Position numbers and translations under genes: made by a program. Below, piece by piece: positions 1-7,626 of a DNA stretch of 64,000 bases; positions within the stretch are counted from its first letter, which is position 1, and every line of letters starts with the position of its first letter. The notes under the pieces are model-generated. The model saw nothing but the letters and a program-made list of their open reading frames with translations, did not search any database and was not told the DNA's origin. The DNA lies in NCBI GenBank assembly GCA_910577935.1, contig CAJTOT010000014.1, forward strand, positions 1 to 64,000, read 5' to 3'. This stretch comes from an uncultured Hungatella sp. Lineage in GTDB: Bacteria > Bacillota > Clostridia > Lachnospirales > Lachnospiraceae.

Positions 1-134
1 CGGTAGGGAAAAATGCAAAGAAAATACAGGAATATATACAAAATCAGTTACAAGAGGATCTGGAATATGATCAAATGACGATGAAAGAGTACTTTGACCC
101 GTTCACGGGTGAGCCAGTAAAGAGAAACAAATAA
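1..134 (+). CDS. IS200/IS605-family transposase TnpA, C-terminal fragment (cut by window edge)
   Basis: Reading from base 3 gives 43 codons ending in TAA at 132-134. The tail, with YIQNQL, DQMT and DPFTGEPVKR, resembles the C-terminus of Y1 (HUH) single-strand transposases of the IS200/IS605 family. The catalytic HUH and tyrosine motifs would lie upstream, outside the window, so activity cannot be judged. The series of perfect hairpins that follows immediately supports the family assignment, because these elements carry subterminal palindromes instead of inverted-repeat ends. The family call comes from recognising this short tail only. Confidence 0.7.
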   Translation, partial: VGKNAKKIQEYIQNQLQEDLEYDQMTMKEYFDPFTGEPVKRNK

Positions 135-268
135 GATAAGCCCTTCAGGGCTTAGTAAGTAAATGACGTTGCGATTGGCGAACTACTCGACGGGTCTTTA
201 GACCCAGAGCCGGAAAAGAACCCTTATAGGGTTCAGGCAAGCCACCGGCTAAGCCGGTGGTCTTGACT
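135..268 (+). mobile_element. Right end of IS200/IS605-type element with four hairpins
   Basis: Four short perfect palindromes follow the transposase stop: 137-154 (8-bp stem), 192-205 (6-bp stem), 218-234 (7-bp stem) and 242-260 (stem CCACCGGC / GCCGGTGG, loop TAA). The last is the kind of subterminal hairpin that the Y1 transposase recognises at the right end. The element probably ends a few bases later, around 261-268, about 20 bp past the stop of the convergent pectinesterase gene. The exact end cannot be fixed without the left end or an empty site. Confidence 0.6.
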
Positions 269-286
269 TGCCATGAAAAAAATTCT

Positions 287-1270
287 TTATACGTCTTTCC
301 ACGGGCTCCATCCGTCGTCTCCCGCCAGGACGTTTTCGCGTCTGTACAGTTCCAAGTCCTCCGAACCAAGGCGGCGGACCCAGCCGGGCCTGGCTTCCAT
401 GTCCGCCCCCGGGCCAAAGCTTTGGTACTCGCCGTACAGGCAGGTCTCGTGGGCCTGAGGCTTGTCCCAGTCATGCCAGCCTTCGGGGCGGATATGGCGG
501 TCCATGTAGCAGTTGATCAGCACTGTCCTGGCATATTCTCTCCAGGGCCTTCCGAGATAGACCGTGCGGGGAGGACACTGGCTGGTGAAGCGGCACCCCT
601 CCATGACGTAACCGTAGGTCTGGCCCTGGGGAGTGGAGGCGGCGGTGACATAGCCGTTGACAGGGCGGCCGATATCTTTTGAAAAAAATTCGCAGCCTTC
701 AAAGTAGGCGGTGGCGCTCCCGAATACAAAGTCGATGTCTCCCTCTATGTAGCAGTTTCTGTAGTAGTGGCGGCCGTTGATCCTGGGAGAAAACTGTTTA
801 GGCCCCACGAAGCCGTTTGCCTCAATCTCCTTGGGAGGGAGAGGGCCGGTAAACACCGTGTCCTGGTTTCCGAGAAAACGGCAGCTGTCAAACATCAGCC
901 GGTCCCCGTCTGCATAGAGAGCCAGGGCCTGTCCCACGTCGGGCCCTTTTCCGGAGGTGTTAGAAAGGGTGAGATTTCTGAAAGTCACGTCGTGGGTGTC
1001 CACCAGGCAGGAATAAGTTCTGAAGGTCCCCCGCCTGCTGCCGTCCTCCATGGTCATTCTGGCGTACAGGCTGCAGGTGAGAACCGTGTCCTCAGGGGAG
1101 TCTCCCAGGATCGTCACGTGGGGGCGGGTGATGGTCAGCTGTTCCCTGTAAATGCCCTTGTGGACATACAGAATAGCCTCTTCGCCGCTGTACGGGGGGA
1201 GGGAGGCCAGGGCCTGTCCCACAGAGGAAAAACCGTCTGTATTGTTGGGTGAAACATGTATCTGTATCAT
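287..1270 (-). CDS. Pectinesterase (carbohydrate esterase family 8)
   Basis: A 327-residue protein hydrolysing the methyl esters of pectin. The family signatures appear in order: GQALAL (113-118), QDTVF (136-140, catalytic Asp137), DFVFG (180-184, nucleophile Asp180) and LGRPW (239-243, substrate-binding Arg/Trp). There is no signal peptide, so it probably acts in the cytoplasm on imported methylated oligogalacturonides, as reported for some gut bacteria. The start is the ATG at 1270, preceded by GAGGAG. It is monocistronic here and convergent with the IS200-type end; other pectin-utilisation genes, if present, would be outside the window. Confidence 0.9.
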   Translation of the reverse strand: MIQIHVSPNNTDGFSSVGQALASLPPYSGEEAILYVHKGIYREQLTITRPHVTILGDSPEDTVLTCSLYARMTMEDGSRRGTFRTYSCLVDTHDVTFRNLTLSNTSGKGPDVGQALALYADGDRLMFDSCRFLGNQDTVFTGPLPPKEIEANGFVGPKQFSPRINGRHYYRNCYIEGDIDFVFGSATAYFEGCEFFSKDIGRPVNGYVTAASTPQGQTYGYVMEGCRFTSQCPPRTVYLGRPWREYARTVLINCYMDRHIRPEGWHDWDKPQAHETCLYGEYQSFGPGADMEARPGWVRRLGSEDLELYRRENVLAGDDGWSPWKDV

Positions 1271-1405
1271 AGATGTAGAGCTCCTCTCAATATCATGGCA
1301 TGAAAAATATTGTGGTATGGAAAAAAATGTATCATTAAATTGTAAATACTCTTTTAACTATCTGTTAACAATAAAGACTTTTACAAGTTTTTTTGAAAAT
1401 GTGCA

Positions 1406-1434
1406 TTGACTTTTTCTTGACAAAGTGAGATAAT
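1406..1434 (+). promoter_or_regulatory. Sigma-A promoter for pckA
   Basis: TTGACT at 1406-1411, a 17-bp spacer, then GATAAT at 1429-1434. The leader to the pckA ATG is about 35 nt and ends with AAGGAGG at 1461-1467. Confidence 0.7.
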
Positions 1435-1473
1435 AAAGCCAAATTTGGTTTTTTAAATTTAAGGAGGATTTAT

Positions 1474-3171
1474 ATGTCAACAAAAGCTTATTACCCAGTG
1501 AGTGAAATTGGATCGGGAAAGACAGGCTTTTCCACCACCAGATCGATTATCGAGGCTGCTTTCTATGGGAACAATGTAGTGAAAGTGAACACCCTGAAAG
1601 AGGCTTATGAGTTAGCGAAGAATTCTCCGGGAACCGTTGTCACGGACATGCCTGTGTACAGAGGCGAGGAGTTCGGTCTTGAGAAGGACGCCAAGGTTCT
1701 CCTGTTCAACGACGGAGCGATCACAGGGCGCTACGCCACCGCGCGCCGTATTGCCGGCGAGCCGGGAGTGAACTGCGCTGCTCTCGACAGAGTGGCTATG
1801 GATGCCGTCTACGAGTCCCGCTGGAAAACCATGTATCACGCAGAGGTTTTCGTAGGTCTTGATCCTGAATTTATGGTAAAGGCTCACCTTCTGATTCCGG
1901 AAGGGGAAGAGAACATCATGTACAACTGGATGCTGAATTTCCAGTACATGTCCGACGAGTATGTGAAGATGTATAAGAACTCCAAGCCTGTGGGCGACGG
2001 CAAGGAAGCGGATATCTTTATTTTCTCCGATCCTCAGTGGACCGGTTCCGACCGTCCCAACGTATCTCTGGACTGCCTGTCTGACCCCCAGAAGAAGACC
2101 CTGTGCTACTTCAACACAGAGACCAACTGCGCCTGCATCCTGGGCATGAGATATTTCGGCGAGCACAAGAAGGGAACTCTGACCATGGCATGGGCCATCG
2201 CCAACCGCAACGGCTACGCTTCCTGCCACGGCGGACAGAAGGAGTACACTCTGGCTGACGGAAGCAAGTATGTGGCTTCCGTGTACGGTCTGTCAGGCTC
2301 CGGAAAGTCAACTCTGACCCACGCGAAGCACGGCGGAAAGTACGAGATCAAGGTTCTCCACGATGACGCTTTTATCATCAATACCGACACCTGCGCCTCC
2401 ATCGCCCTGGAGCCCACATATTTTGACAAGACTGCCGACTATCCTACCGGCTGCCCGGACAACAAGTACCTGCTGACGGCTCAGAACTGCTCCGCGACTC
2501 TGGATGAGGACGGCAAGCTCCAGCTGGTGACCGAGGACATCCGCAACGGCAACGGACGCGCCATCAAGTCCAAGCTGTGGTCTCCCAACCGTGTTGACAA
2601 GATCGACGCTCCTGTCAACGCCATCTTCTGGATTATGAAGGACCCCACCATCCCGCCGGTAGTCAAGCTGAAAGGCGCTTCCCTGGCATCTGTCATGGGC
2701 GCGACTTTGGCTACCAAGCGTTCCTCCGCAGAGCGTCTTGCTCCCGGAGTAGACCCCAACAAGCTGGTTGTGGTTCCCTACGCCAACCCGTTCAGAACTT
2801 ATCCTCTGGCTAATGACTATGAGAAGTTCAAAAAGCTGGTGGAGGAGAAGAACGTAGACTGTTATATTGTAAACACCGGAGATTTCATGGGCAAGAAGGT
2901 AAAACCGGCCGACACACTGGGAATCCTGGAAGCCATCGTGGAGGGAACCGCAAACTTCCATCAGTGGGGCCCCTTCTCCGACATCGAGATCATGGATTGG
3001 GAGGGCTTTGTGCCGGATATGAACGACGCGGATTATGTCGGCCAGCTGAAGGCCCGCATGAACGATCGTGTCAATGAGATCAAAGAGTTTGCCTCCGCGA
3101 AAGAGGGATATGACAAGCTTCCCGACGATGCTCTGGCAGCGCTGGAGAAAGTAGTAGCCGAGCTGAATTAA
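1474..3171 (+). CDS. pckA: Phosphoenolpyruvate carboxykinase (ATP)
   Basis: A 565-residue protein interconverting oxaloacetate + ATP with PEP + CO2 + ADP. In fermenting Clostridia it can run in the CO2-fixing, ATP-forming direction. The ATP-PEPCK P-loop GLSGSGKST lies at 272-280, with HDDAF at 296-300 in the kinase-2/metal position where well-studied ATP enzymes usually have GDDE. It is somewhat longer than the common ~535-residue form. The start is fixed by AAGGAGG 7 nt upstream of the ATG. A strong terminator follows, so the gene is probably monocistronic. Malic enzyme at 49 kb could feed the same C3/C4 node. Confidence 0.88.
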   Translation: MSTKAYYPVSEIGSGKTGFSTTRSIIEAAFYGNNVVKVNTLKEAYELAKNSPGTVVTDMPVYRGEEFGLEKDAKVLLFNDGAITGRYATARRIAGEPGVNCAALDRVAMDAVYESRWKTMYHAEVFVGLDPEFMVKAHLLIPEGEENIMYNWMLNFQYMSDEYVKMYKNSKPVGDGKEADIFIFSDPQWTGSDRPNVSLDCLSDPQKKTLCYFNTETNCACILGMRYFGEHKKGTLTMAWAIANRNGYASCHGGQKEYTLADGSKYVASVYGLSGSGKSTLTHAKHGGKYEIKVLHDDAFIINTDTCASIALEPTYFDKTADYPTGCPDNKYLLTAQNCSATLDEDGKLQLVTEDIRNGNGRAIKSKLWSPNRVDKIDAPVNAIFWIMKDPTIPPVVKLKGASLASVMGATLATKRSSAERLAPGVDPNKLVVVPYANPFRTYPLANDYEKFKKLVEEKNVDCYIVNTGDFMGKKVKPADTLGILEAIVEGTANFHQWGPFSDIEIMDWEGFVPDMNDADYVGQLKARMNDRVNEIKEFASAKEGYDKLPDDALAALEKVVAELN

Positions 3172-3205
3172 GAACAGACCAGACAACAGATCAACACAAT
3201 CCAGG

Positions 3206-3235
3206 AGGACGCAGCACCACGGCTGCGTCCTTTTC
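3206..3235 (+). terminator. Rho-independent terminator of pckA
   Basis: Perfect 9-bp stem GGACGCAGC (3207-3215) / GCTGCGTCC (3222-3230) with a 6-nt loop, followed by TTTT. Confidence 0.85.
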
Positions 3236-3253
3236 GCAAATATGGAGACGGAG

Positions 3254-3913
3254 ATGAAAGCCACATACATATTGTTTGATTTAGACGGGACTCTGACGGA
3301 CCCCATGGTGGGAATCACAAAGTCCGTCCGGCACGCCCTCAGGGCCTACGGGATAGACCCTCCTGGTCTGGAAGCCCTGTGTCCGTTTATCGGGCCGCCT
3401 CTCAAGGACAGTTTTATGAAATACTGCGGTTTTCCGGAGGCCCGGGCGGAGGAGGCCATCGGCAAATACCGGGAATATTTCGCAGAGACCGGCATATTTG
3501 AAAACCAGGTATATGACGGTGTGGAGGACATGCTCAGGCGCCTGAAGGCAAAAGGAAAAACGCTGCTTGTGGCCACGTCAAAGCCAGAAGAATTCGCCAG
3601 GCGGATTCTGGAACATTTTCATCTGGACCGGTATTTCGACTATGTGTGCGGGGCAAGCATGGACGAGAAGAGGGTGAAAAAGGGAGATGTGATCGCCTAT
3701 GCCCTGGAGACGGCCGGAGTGAGGGATGTGACAGGGGCGGTGATGGTGGGAGACAGGGAGCATGATGTCATAGGAGCGAGAGAAAACCACATGGACTGCA
3801 TCGGCGTTCTCTTCGGATATGGAAGCAGAGAGGAGCTTGAGGATGCGGGGGCCGCTGTGACGGCGGCTTCGGTGGAAGAACTGGCAGAACTTCTTCTTGG
3901 GCAAAATGACTGA
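3254..3913 (+). CDS. HAD-superfamily phosphatase (phosphoglycolate phosphatase-like, subfamily IA)
   Basis: A 219-residue cytoplasmic hydrolase. Near the N-terminus DLDGTLTD supplies the nucleophile Asp and the Asp+2 acid/base. ATSKPEE fits motif II (Thr/Ser), a Lys-containing stretch follows, and VGDREHD fits motif III/IV for Mg2+ binding. An alpha-helical cap lies between motifs I and II. The ATG at 3254 is preferred because GGAG lies 6 nt upstream; an in-frame ATG at 3242 is possible. The substrate cannot be read from sequence; Gph/PpaX-like proteins are the closest group by motif spacing. Confidence 0.8.
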   Translation: MKATYILFDLDGTLTDPMVGITKSVRHALRAYGIDPPGLEALCPFIGPPLKDSFMKYCGFPEARAEEAIGKYREYFAETGIFENQVYDGVEDMLRRLKAKGKTLLVATSKPEEFARRILEHFHLDRYFDYVCGASMDEKRVKKGDVIAYALETAGVRDVTGAVMVGDREHDVIGARENHMDCIGVLFGYGSREELEDAGAAVTAASVEELAELLLGQND

Positions 3914-3993
3914 AACGAAAGAAAAAATGCACAAAAAATACAGGGCAGAACCTGAGAAAAATCCACAAAATTAAGCGACATTTTCAAAAAACA

Positions 3994-4023
3994 CTGACAT
4001 TTTTCTGAATAAAGTGCTAAAAT
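3994..4023 (+). promoter_or_regulatory. Sigma-A promoter for the small protein / CarD-like operon
   Basis: CTGACA at 3994-3999, 18-bp spacer, TAAAAT at 4018-4023. A second -10-like TATAAT at 4029-4034 lacks a convincing -35. The downstream gene has GGAGG at 4042. Confidence 0.55.
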
Positions 4024-4053
4024 ATAGTTATAATGAGAAATGGAGGAGTTTTT

Positions 4054-4272
4054 ATGAGAAGGATTGCCAGCGCATGCCTGCTTCAGACTATGAGATTCGA
4101 TACTTACAATGATGCCAACCCGGAGAAGGACCTGGAAATATACTGCAAAAAGCTTGATAACGCCAAGACAAAATATGTGGTTGAGGAGAAGATTACAGAG
4201 GAGAGCGGAGCGGTTGTCATAAAGATACGAAAGCAATATAATTCATATCCCGTTAACGGCTACATTGACTGA
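4054..4272 (+). CDS. Small conserved protein of unknown function
   Basis: A 72-residue charged protein starting MRRIASACLLQ and ending with RKQYNSYPVNGYID. GGAGGAG sits just before the ATG at 4054; an in-frame upstream ATG at 4033 lies inside the promoter -10 region and is unlikely. No signal peptide or membrane segment is seen. Proteins of similar length and pattern occur, to my recollection, in other Clostridia, but no function is known to me. It lies 12 bp upstream of the CarD-like gene, so the two are probably cotranscribed. Confidence 0.6.
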   Translation: MRRIASACLLQTMRFDTYNDANPEKDLEIYCKKLDNAKTKYVVEEKITEESGAVVIKIRKQYNSYPVNGYID

Positions 4273-4284
4273 CCAGAAGAAAGG

Positions 4285-4806
4285 ATGAGAAGATTGTTCA
4301 ACAAGGGAGAGTATATTGTTTATGGAACTACCGGCGTATGCCGGGTGAGAGACATCACGGCTATGTCCACGGACGGAAGCGGTAAAGAGAAGCTGTACTA
4401 TGTGCTGGAACCCGTGGGGGTCAGCGGAAGCAGGATCATGACCCCCGTGGAAGGGAACAAGAGCATTCTGCGGCCCATTCTGTCCAGGGACGAGGCATAC
4501 AGGCTGATTGACGGAATCCAGGATGTGGATCAGCTGTGGATCACTGACGACAAACAGAGGGAGTCTAAGTACAAGGAGGCCCTTAAGACCTGTGACTGCC
4601 GGGAGTGGATCGGCATCATCAAGACCCTGCATTTCAGGAAAAAAGACCGCCTGGCCAGGGGAAAACGGCTGACAGAGGTAGATGAACGGTATCTGAAGAA
4701 GGCGAAGGAGAATCTGTACCGGGAGCTGTCAATCCCTTTGGAGATCCCTGCGGAAGAGGTGGAGACATTTATTGCGGAGCGGATAAAACAGGTTCTGACA
4801 AAGTGA
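4285..4806 (+). CDS. CarD/CdnL-TRCF domain transcriptional regulator
   Basis: A 173-residue protein. The N-terminal ~60 residues (FNKGEYIVYGTTGVCRVRDI, then YYVLEPV and RIMTPVE) form the Tudor-like RNA-polymerase interaction domain shared by CarD, CdnL and the TRCF RID. The rest is a Lys/Arg-rich helical domain expected to contact promoter DNA upstream of the -10. Known CarD proteins stabilise RNAP open complexes, notably at rRNA promoters. It follows the small unknown protein by 12 bp and precedes ylxM by ~20 bp. The identification rests on the N-terminal motif; which promoters it acts on is unknown. Confidence 0.8.
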   Translation: MRRLFNKGEYIVYGTTGVCRVRDITAMSTDGSGKEKLYYVLEPVGVSGSRIMTPVEGNKSILRPILSRDEAYRLIDGIQDVDQLWITDDKQRESKYKEALKTCDCREWIGIIKTLHFRKKDRLARGKRLTEVDERYLKKAKENLYRELSIPLEIPAEEVETFIAERIKQVLTK

Positions 4807-4826
4807 AAATGTAAGCGGTGATAACA

Positions 4827-5168
4827 ATGGAAAAAATTGTCTGGCAGGGGCTGCTGTATGATTTTTACGGCGAGCTGTTGACGGAGCATCAGCGCCAGGT
4901 CTATGAGGACATGGTGGTTAACGACCTGTCATTCGCCGAGATCGCCCAGGAACAGGGAATCTCCCGCCAGGGGGTCCACGACCTTATCAGGCGGTGTGAC
5001 AGGATTCTTGAAAAATACGAAGAGAAGCTGCGCTTGGTGGAGAAGTTTCAGAGGACAAGGAGGCTGGCGGACAGGATTGAACAGCTGCTGGATGAATATG
5101 AGAAAAAGAGCGATAAGACCTTGCTGGAGGAGGCGAGAAAGGCAGCCAGGGAGATAGAGGCATTGTGA
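4827..5168 (+). CDS. ylxM: YlxM/p13-like SRP-associated HTH protein
   Basis: A 113-residue helix-turn-helix protein of the UPF0122 family. LTEHQRQVYEDMV followed by SFAEIAQEQGISRQGVHDLI is a sigma70-region-4-like HTH, and the C-terminal third is a Lys/Glu-rich helix. YlxM is normally encoded directly before ffh and is linked to signal recognition particle function. Here ffh follows, but 290 bp away behind its own promoter, with a decayed gene in between. The ATG at 4827 is chosen; an in-frame ATG at 4818 is an alternative. Confidence 0.85.
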   Translation: MEKIVWQGLLYDFYGELLTEHQRQVYEDMVVNDLSFAEIAQEQGISRQGVHDLIRRCDRILEKYEEKLRLVEKFQRTRRLADRIEQLLDEYEKKSDKTLLEEARKAAREIEAL

Positions 5169-5188
5169 GGAATAAGGAACGGGCGATA

Positions 5189-5374
5189 ATGGAAAAAACG
5201 GTAGGGATAGGAAATCAGGATTCTGAGTTTATGCGGAAAAATCACTGTTTTTATGCAGATAAAACCTAGTTTATAAAGACGTGGTGGGAGACGGAGGATT
5301 AGGTGACTTTTATTACTCGTCCGAGAAGATTTGGAAAAACTTTGATTTTGATCGGAGAAACAATCCTATCATGA
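5189..5374 (+). pseudogene. Decayed N-terminal fragment of an AAA-ATPase-like (PF09820-type) gene
   Basis: One frame from the ATG at 5189 reads MEKTVGIGNQDSEF..NHCFYADKT, stop (TAG 5267), FIKTWWETED, stop (TAG 5300), VTFITRPRRFGKTL.., stop (TGA 5372). The order IGIQDFE - FYIDKT - FIKEWWE - VTLITRPRRFGKTL is the N-terminus of AAA-ATPase-like proteins (often with a C-terminal DUF1703/PD-(D/E)XK nuclease), a multicopy family in gut Firmicutes and Bacteroidetes. Only about 60 codons remain, with two internal stops and the rest missing. The region is more AT-rich than its neighbours, consistent with acquired DNA. Family assignment is by recognition of the motif order. Confidence 0.75.
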
Positions 5375-5408
5375 CTGAATAGAATACATGTTCGTAAAGA
5401 AAAAATAC

Positions 5409-5437
5409 TTGACAGACATCGCTTTTTCATGTATGAT
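5409..5437 (+). promoter_or_regulatory. Sigma-A promoter for ffh
   Basis: Consensus TTGACA at 5409-5414, 17-bp spacer, TATGAT at 5432-5437. It separates ffh transcription from ylxM and lies just after the decayed AAA gene. Confidence 0.85.
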
Positions 5438-5496
5438 AGCACAAGCGGCAGAGGGAAATGAACTGCCGCGCTGCAATCCGGACAGGAGGGATATTC

Positions 5497-6852
5497 ATGG
5501 CTTTTGAGAGTTTATCAGACAAACTGCAGAAAGTATTTAAAAACTTAAGAGGCAAAGGCCGCTTAAGCGAAGCGGATGTAAAGGCTGCTCTCAAGGAAGT
5601 GAAGATGGCCCTTCTGGAGGCAGACGTGAGCTTCAAGGTGGTAAAGCAGTTTGTGAGCTCTGTGCAGGAGCGGGCCGTCGGCCAGGATGTGCTCAACAGC
5701 CTGACTCCCGGCCAGATGGTGGTGAAGATCGTCCATGAAGAGCTGATTCGGCTCATGGGTTCAGAGACTACAGAGATTGACTTAAAGCCGTCCAGCGAGA
5801 TCACTGTGATTATGATGGCAGGTCTCCAGGGCGCGGGCAAGACCACCACCACCGCCAAGATTGCGGGAAAGCTCAAGTCCAAGGGCAGGAAGCCTCTTCT
5901 GGCTGCCTGCGACGTGTACCGGCCTGCGGCCATTCGGCAGCTGCAGATCAACGGAGAGAAGCAGGGGGTTCCCGTGTTCTCCATGGGAGACAAGCAGGAC
6001 CCGGTGGATATTGCCAGGGCCGCCATAGAACACGCCCAGAAGAACGGATTGAACGTGGTGATTTTGGACACCGCGGGGCGTCTCCATGTGGACGAGGACA
6101 TGATGGAGGAGCTCACCCGGATCAAGAGGGAAGCGGACGTTCATCAGACGCTGCTCATCGTCGACGCCATGACAGGCCAGGATGCGGTGAATGTGGCGGA
6201 GAGCTTTGAGAACAAGATCGGCATCGACGGTGTTGTGCTGACCAAACTGGATGGCGACACCAGAGGAGGAGCGGCGCTCTCCATCAAAGCCGTCACAGGA
6301 AAACCGATTCTGTACATCGGTATGGGGGAGAAGCTTTCCGACCTGGAACAGTTTTACCCGGACCGCATGGCTTCCAGAATCCTGGGGATGGGGGATATTC
6401 TCTCCCTCATCGAGAAGGCGGAGCTGGAGGTGGACGAGGAGAAGGCGAGAGAGCTGAGTCAGAAGCTGAAGAAGGCGGAGTTCGACTTTAACGATTTTCT
6501 CGACCAGATGAATCAGATCAAGAAGATGGGCGGCATGGCCAGCATCATGAGCATGATGCCTGGGATGCCCCAGATGAAAGGCGACATGGACATCGATGAT
6601 TCTGCCATGAACCGTGTGGAGGCCATCATTCTCTCCATGACCAGGGAGGAGAGGGCCAACCCCTCGATTCTGAACCCATCCAGAAAGCAGCGAATCGCCA
6701 AGGGGGCGGGAGTGGGAATCCAGGAGGTGAACCGCATCGTCAAGCAGTTTGATCAGATGAAGAAGATGATGAAGCAGCTGCCCGGACTGATGGGAGGCAA
6801 GCGGCGGGGCGGTTTAGGCGGAATATTCGGTAAGATGAAGATGCCGTTCTGA
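5497..6852 (+). CDS. ffh: Signal recognition particle protein Ffh
   Basis: A 451-residue SRP54 GTPase that binds signal sequences and 4.5S/scRNA and docks with FtsY for cotranslational membrane targeting. An N-terminal four-helix N domain is followed by the G domain with GLQGAGKTTT (G1), DVYRPAA, DTAGRL (G3) and TKLDGDTRGG. The Met-rich M domain occupies roughly the last 150 residues, with SMMPGMPQMKG and the RNA-binding ANPSILNPSRKQRIAKGAG segment. The ATG at 5497 follows AGGAGGG; an upstream in-frame ATG at 5458 lacks a ribosome site. rpsP follows after 175 bp. Confidence 0.97.
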   Translation: MAFESLSDKLQKVFKNLRGKGRLSEADVKAALKEVKMALLEADVSFKVVKQFVSSVQERAVGQDVLNSLTPGQMVVKIVHEELIRLMGSETTEIDLKPSSEITVIMMAGLQGAGKTTTTAKIAGKLKSKGRKPLLAACDVYRPAAIRQLQINGEKQGVPVFSMGDKQDPVDIARAAIEHAQKNGLNVVILDTAGRLHVDEDMMEELTRIKREADVHQTLLIVDAMTGQDAVNVAESFENKIGIDGVVLTKLDGDTRGGAALSIKAVTGKPILYIGMGEKLSDLEQFYPDRMASRILGMGDILSLIEKAELEVDEEKARELSQKLKKAEFDFNDFLDQMNQIKKMGGMASIMSMMPGMPQMKGDMDIDDSAMNRVEAIILSMTREERANPSILNPSRKQRIAKGAGVGIQEVNRIVKQFDQMKKMMKQLPGLMGGKRRGGLGGIFGKMKMPF

Positions 6853-7027
6853 CATGCCGGCGGTGAATGCCGCGCCCGTAAATTCTGGCCAGTCTTTGGC
6901 GGGCCGGGGCGGACATTTAACCTTGTTAGCGGAACAGAAGTTATTCTGTTTTTGTCTATAGAACAGGGACTGCCTTTGAAAACAGGCAGATTCCCGAAGG
7001 AAAACCGACGAGGGAGGTGAGATTGAC

Positions 7028-7270
7028 ATGGCAGTAAAGATGAGATTAAGAAGAATGGGACACAAGAAGAGTCCTTTCTATAGAGTTGTTGTTGCTGACT
7101 CCAGATCTCCAAGAGATGGTAAGTTCATCGAAGAAATTGGTTACTACGATCCGAATCAGGAGCCAAGCGTAATCAAGTTTGATGAGGAGGCAGCAAAGAA
7201 GTGGTTGGCCACAGGCGCCCAGCCTACTGAGACTGTGGGAAAACTGCTGAAGATCGCCGGCATCCAGTAA
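7028..7270 (+). CDS. rpsP: 30S ribosomal protein S16
   Basis: An 80-residue protein starting MAVKMRLRRMGHKKSPFYR, the invariant S16 N-terminus, with VVADSRSPRDGKFIEEIGYYDP following. S16 is an early-assembling 16S rRNA-binding protein. GGGAGGTGA lies upstream of the ATG. It opens the usual rpsP-khpA-rimM-trmD-rplS cluster; the 175-bp gap from ffh contains only a weak inverted repeat near 6970. Confidence 0.97.
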   Translation: MAVKMRLRRMGHKKSPFYRVVVADSRSPRDGKFIEEIGYYDPNQEPSVIKFDEEAAKKWLATGAQPTETVGKLLKIAGIQ

Positions 7271-7284
7271 GCTGAGGTGAGAAT

Positions 7285-7512
7285 ATGAAAGAATTAGTTG
7301 AAGTAATGGCAAAGGCCCTTGTGGAACATCCCGAGGAAGTTACTGTTACCGAGACGGAGAAGGACGGGGAGACCGTCATTGAACTTAAGGTAGCCTCTTC
7401 CGACATGGGAAAAGTCATTGGAAAGCAGGGCAGAATTGCCAAGGCGATTCGTTCTGTTGTCAAGGCGGCAGCCTCGAAGGAAGACAAGAAAGTGGTTGTT
7501 GAGATTCAGTAG
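7285..7512 (+). CDS. khpA: KH-domain RNA-binding protein KhpA
   Basis: A 75-residue protein that is a single KH domain with the RNA-contacting GxxG loop in VIGKQGRIAKAI near residues 44-55. KhpA (YlqC) forms a complex with KhpB/Jag in Gram-positive bacteria and influences cell division and sRNA or mRNA binding. The gene lies 14 bp after rpsP, its conserved position. Confidence 0.93.
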   Translation: MKELVEVMAKALVEHPEEVTVTETEKDGETVIELKVASSDMGKVIGKQGRIAKAIRSVVKAAASKEDKKVVVEIQ

Positions 7513-7626
7513 AAAAAAACGCAGCACAGCTGTGACAGATGAGACCGCCGTTCCATGAGGAAGACGGTCTTATCTGTCGATTCTGTCAATTGCCGCCGGG
7601 CGCATGGGAAAGGTATACACAATTAT

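Noticed and set aside
1355..1375. Rex-like site around TTAACTATCTGTTAACAA in front of pckA
   Set aside because: Only the right half matches the TTGTTAA-N4-TTAACAA consensus; the left half is too divergent to claim.
2308..3318. 336-codon minus-strand frame over the 3' half of pckA
   Set aside because: Runs through pckA, its terminator and the start of the HAD gene; no ribosome site; shadow frame.
6853..7027. Promoter or leader RNA in the ffh-rpsP gap
   Set aside because: Only a weak 6-bp repeat (CTGCCT / AGGCAG) near 6970 and no convincing -35/-10 pair.
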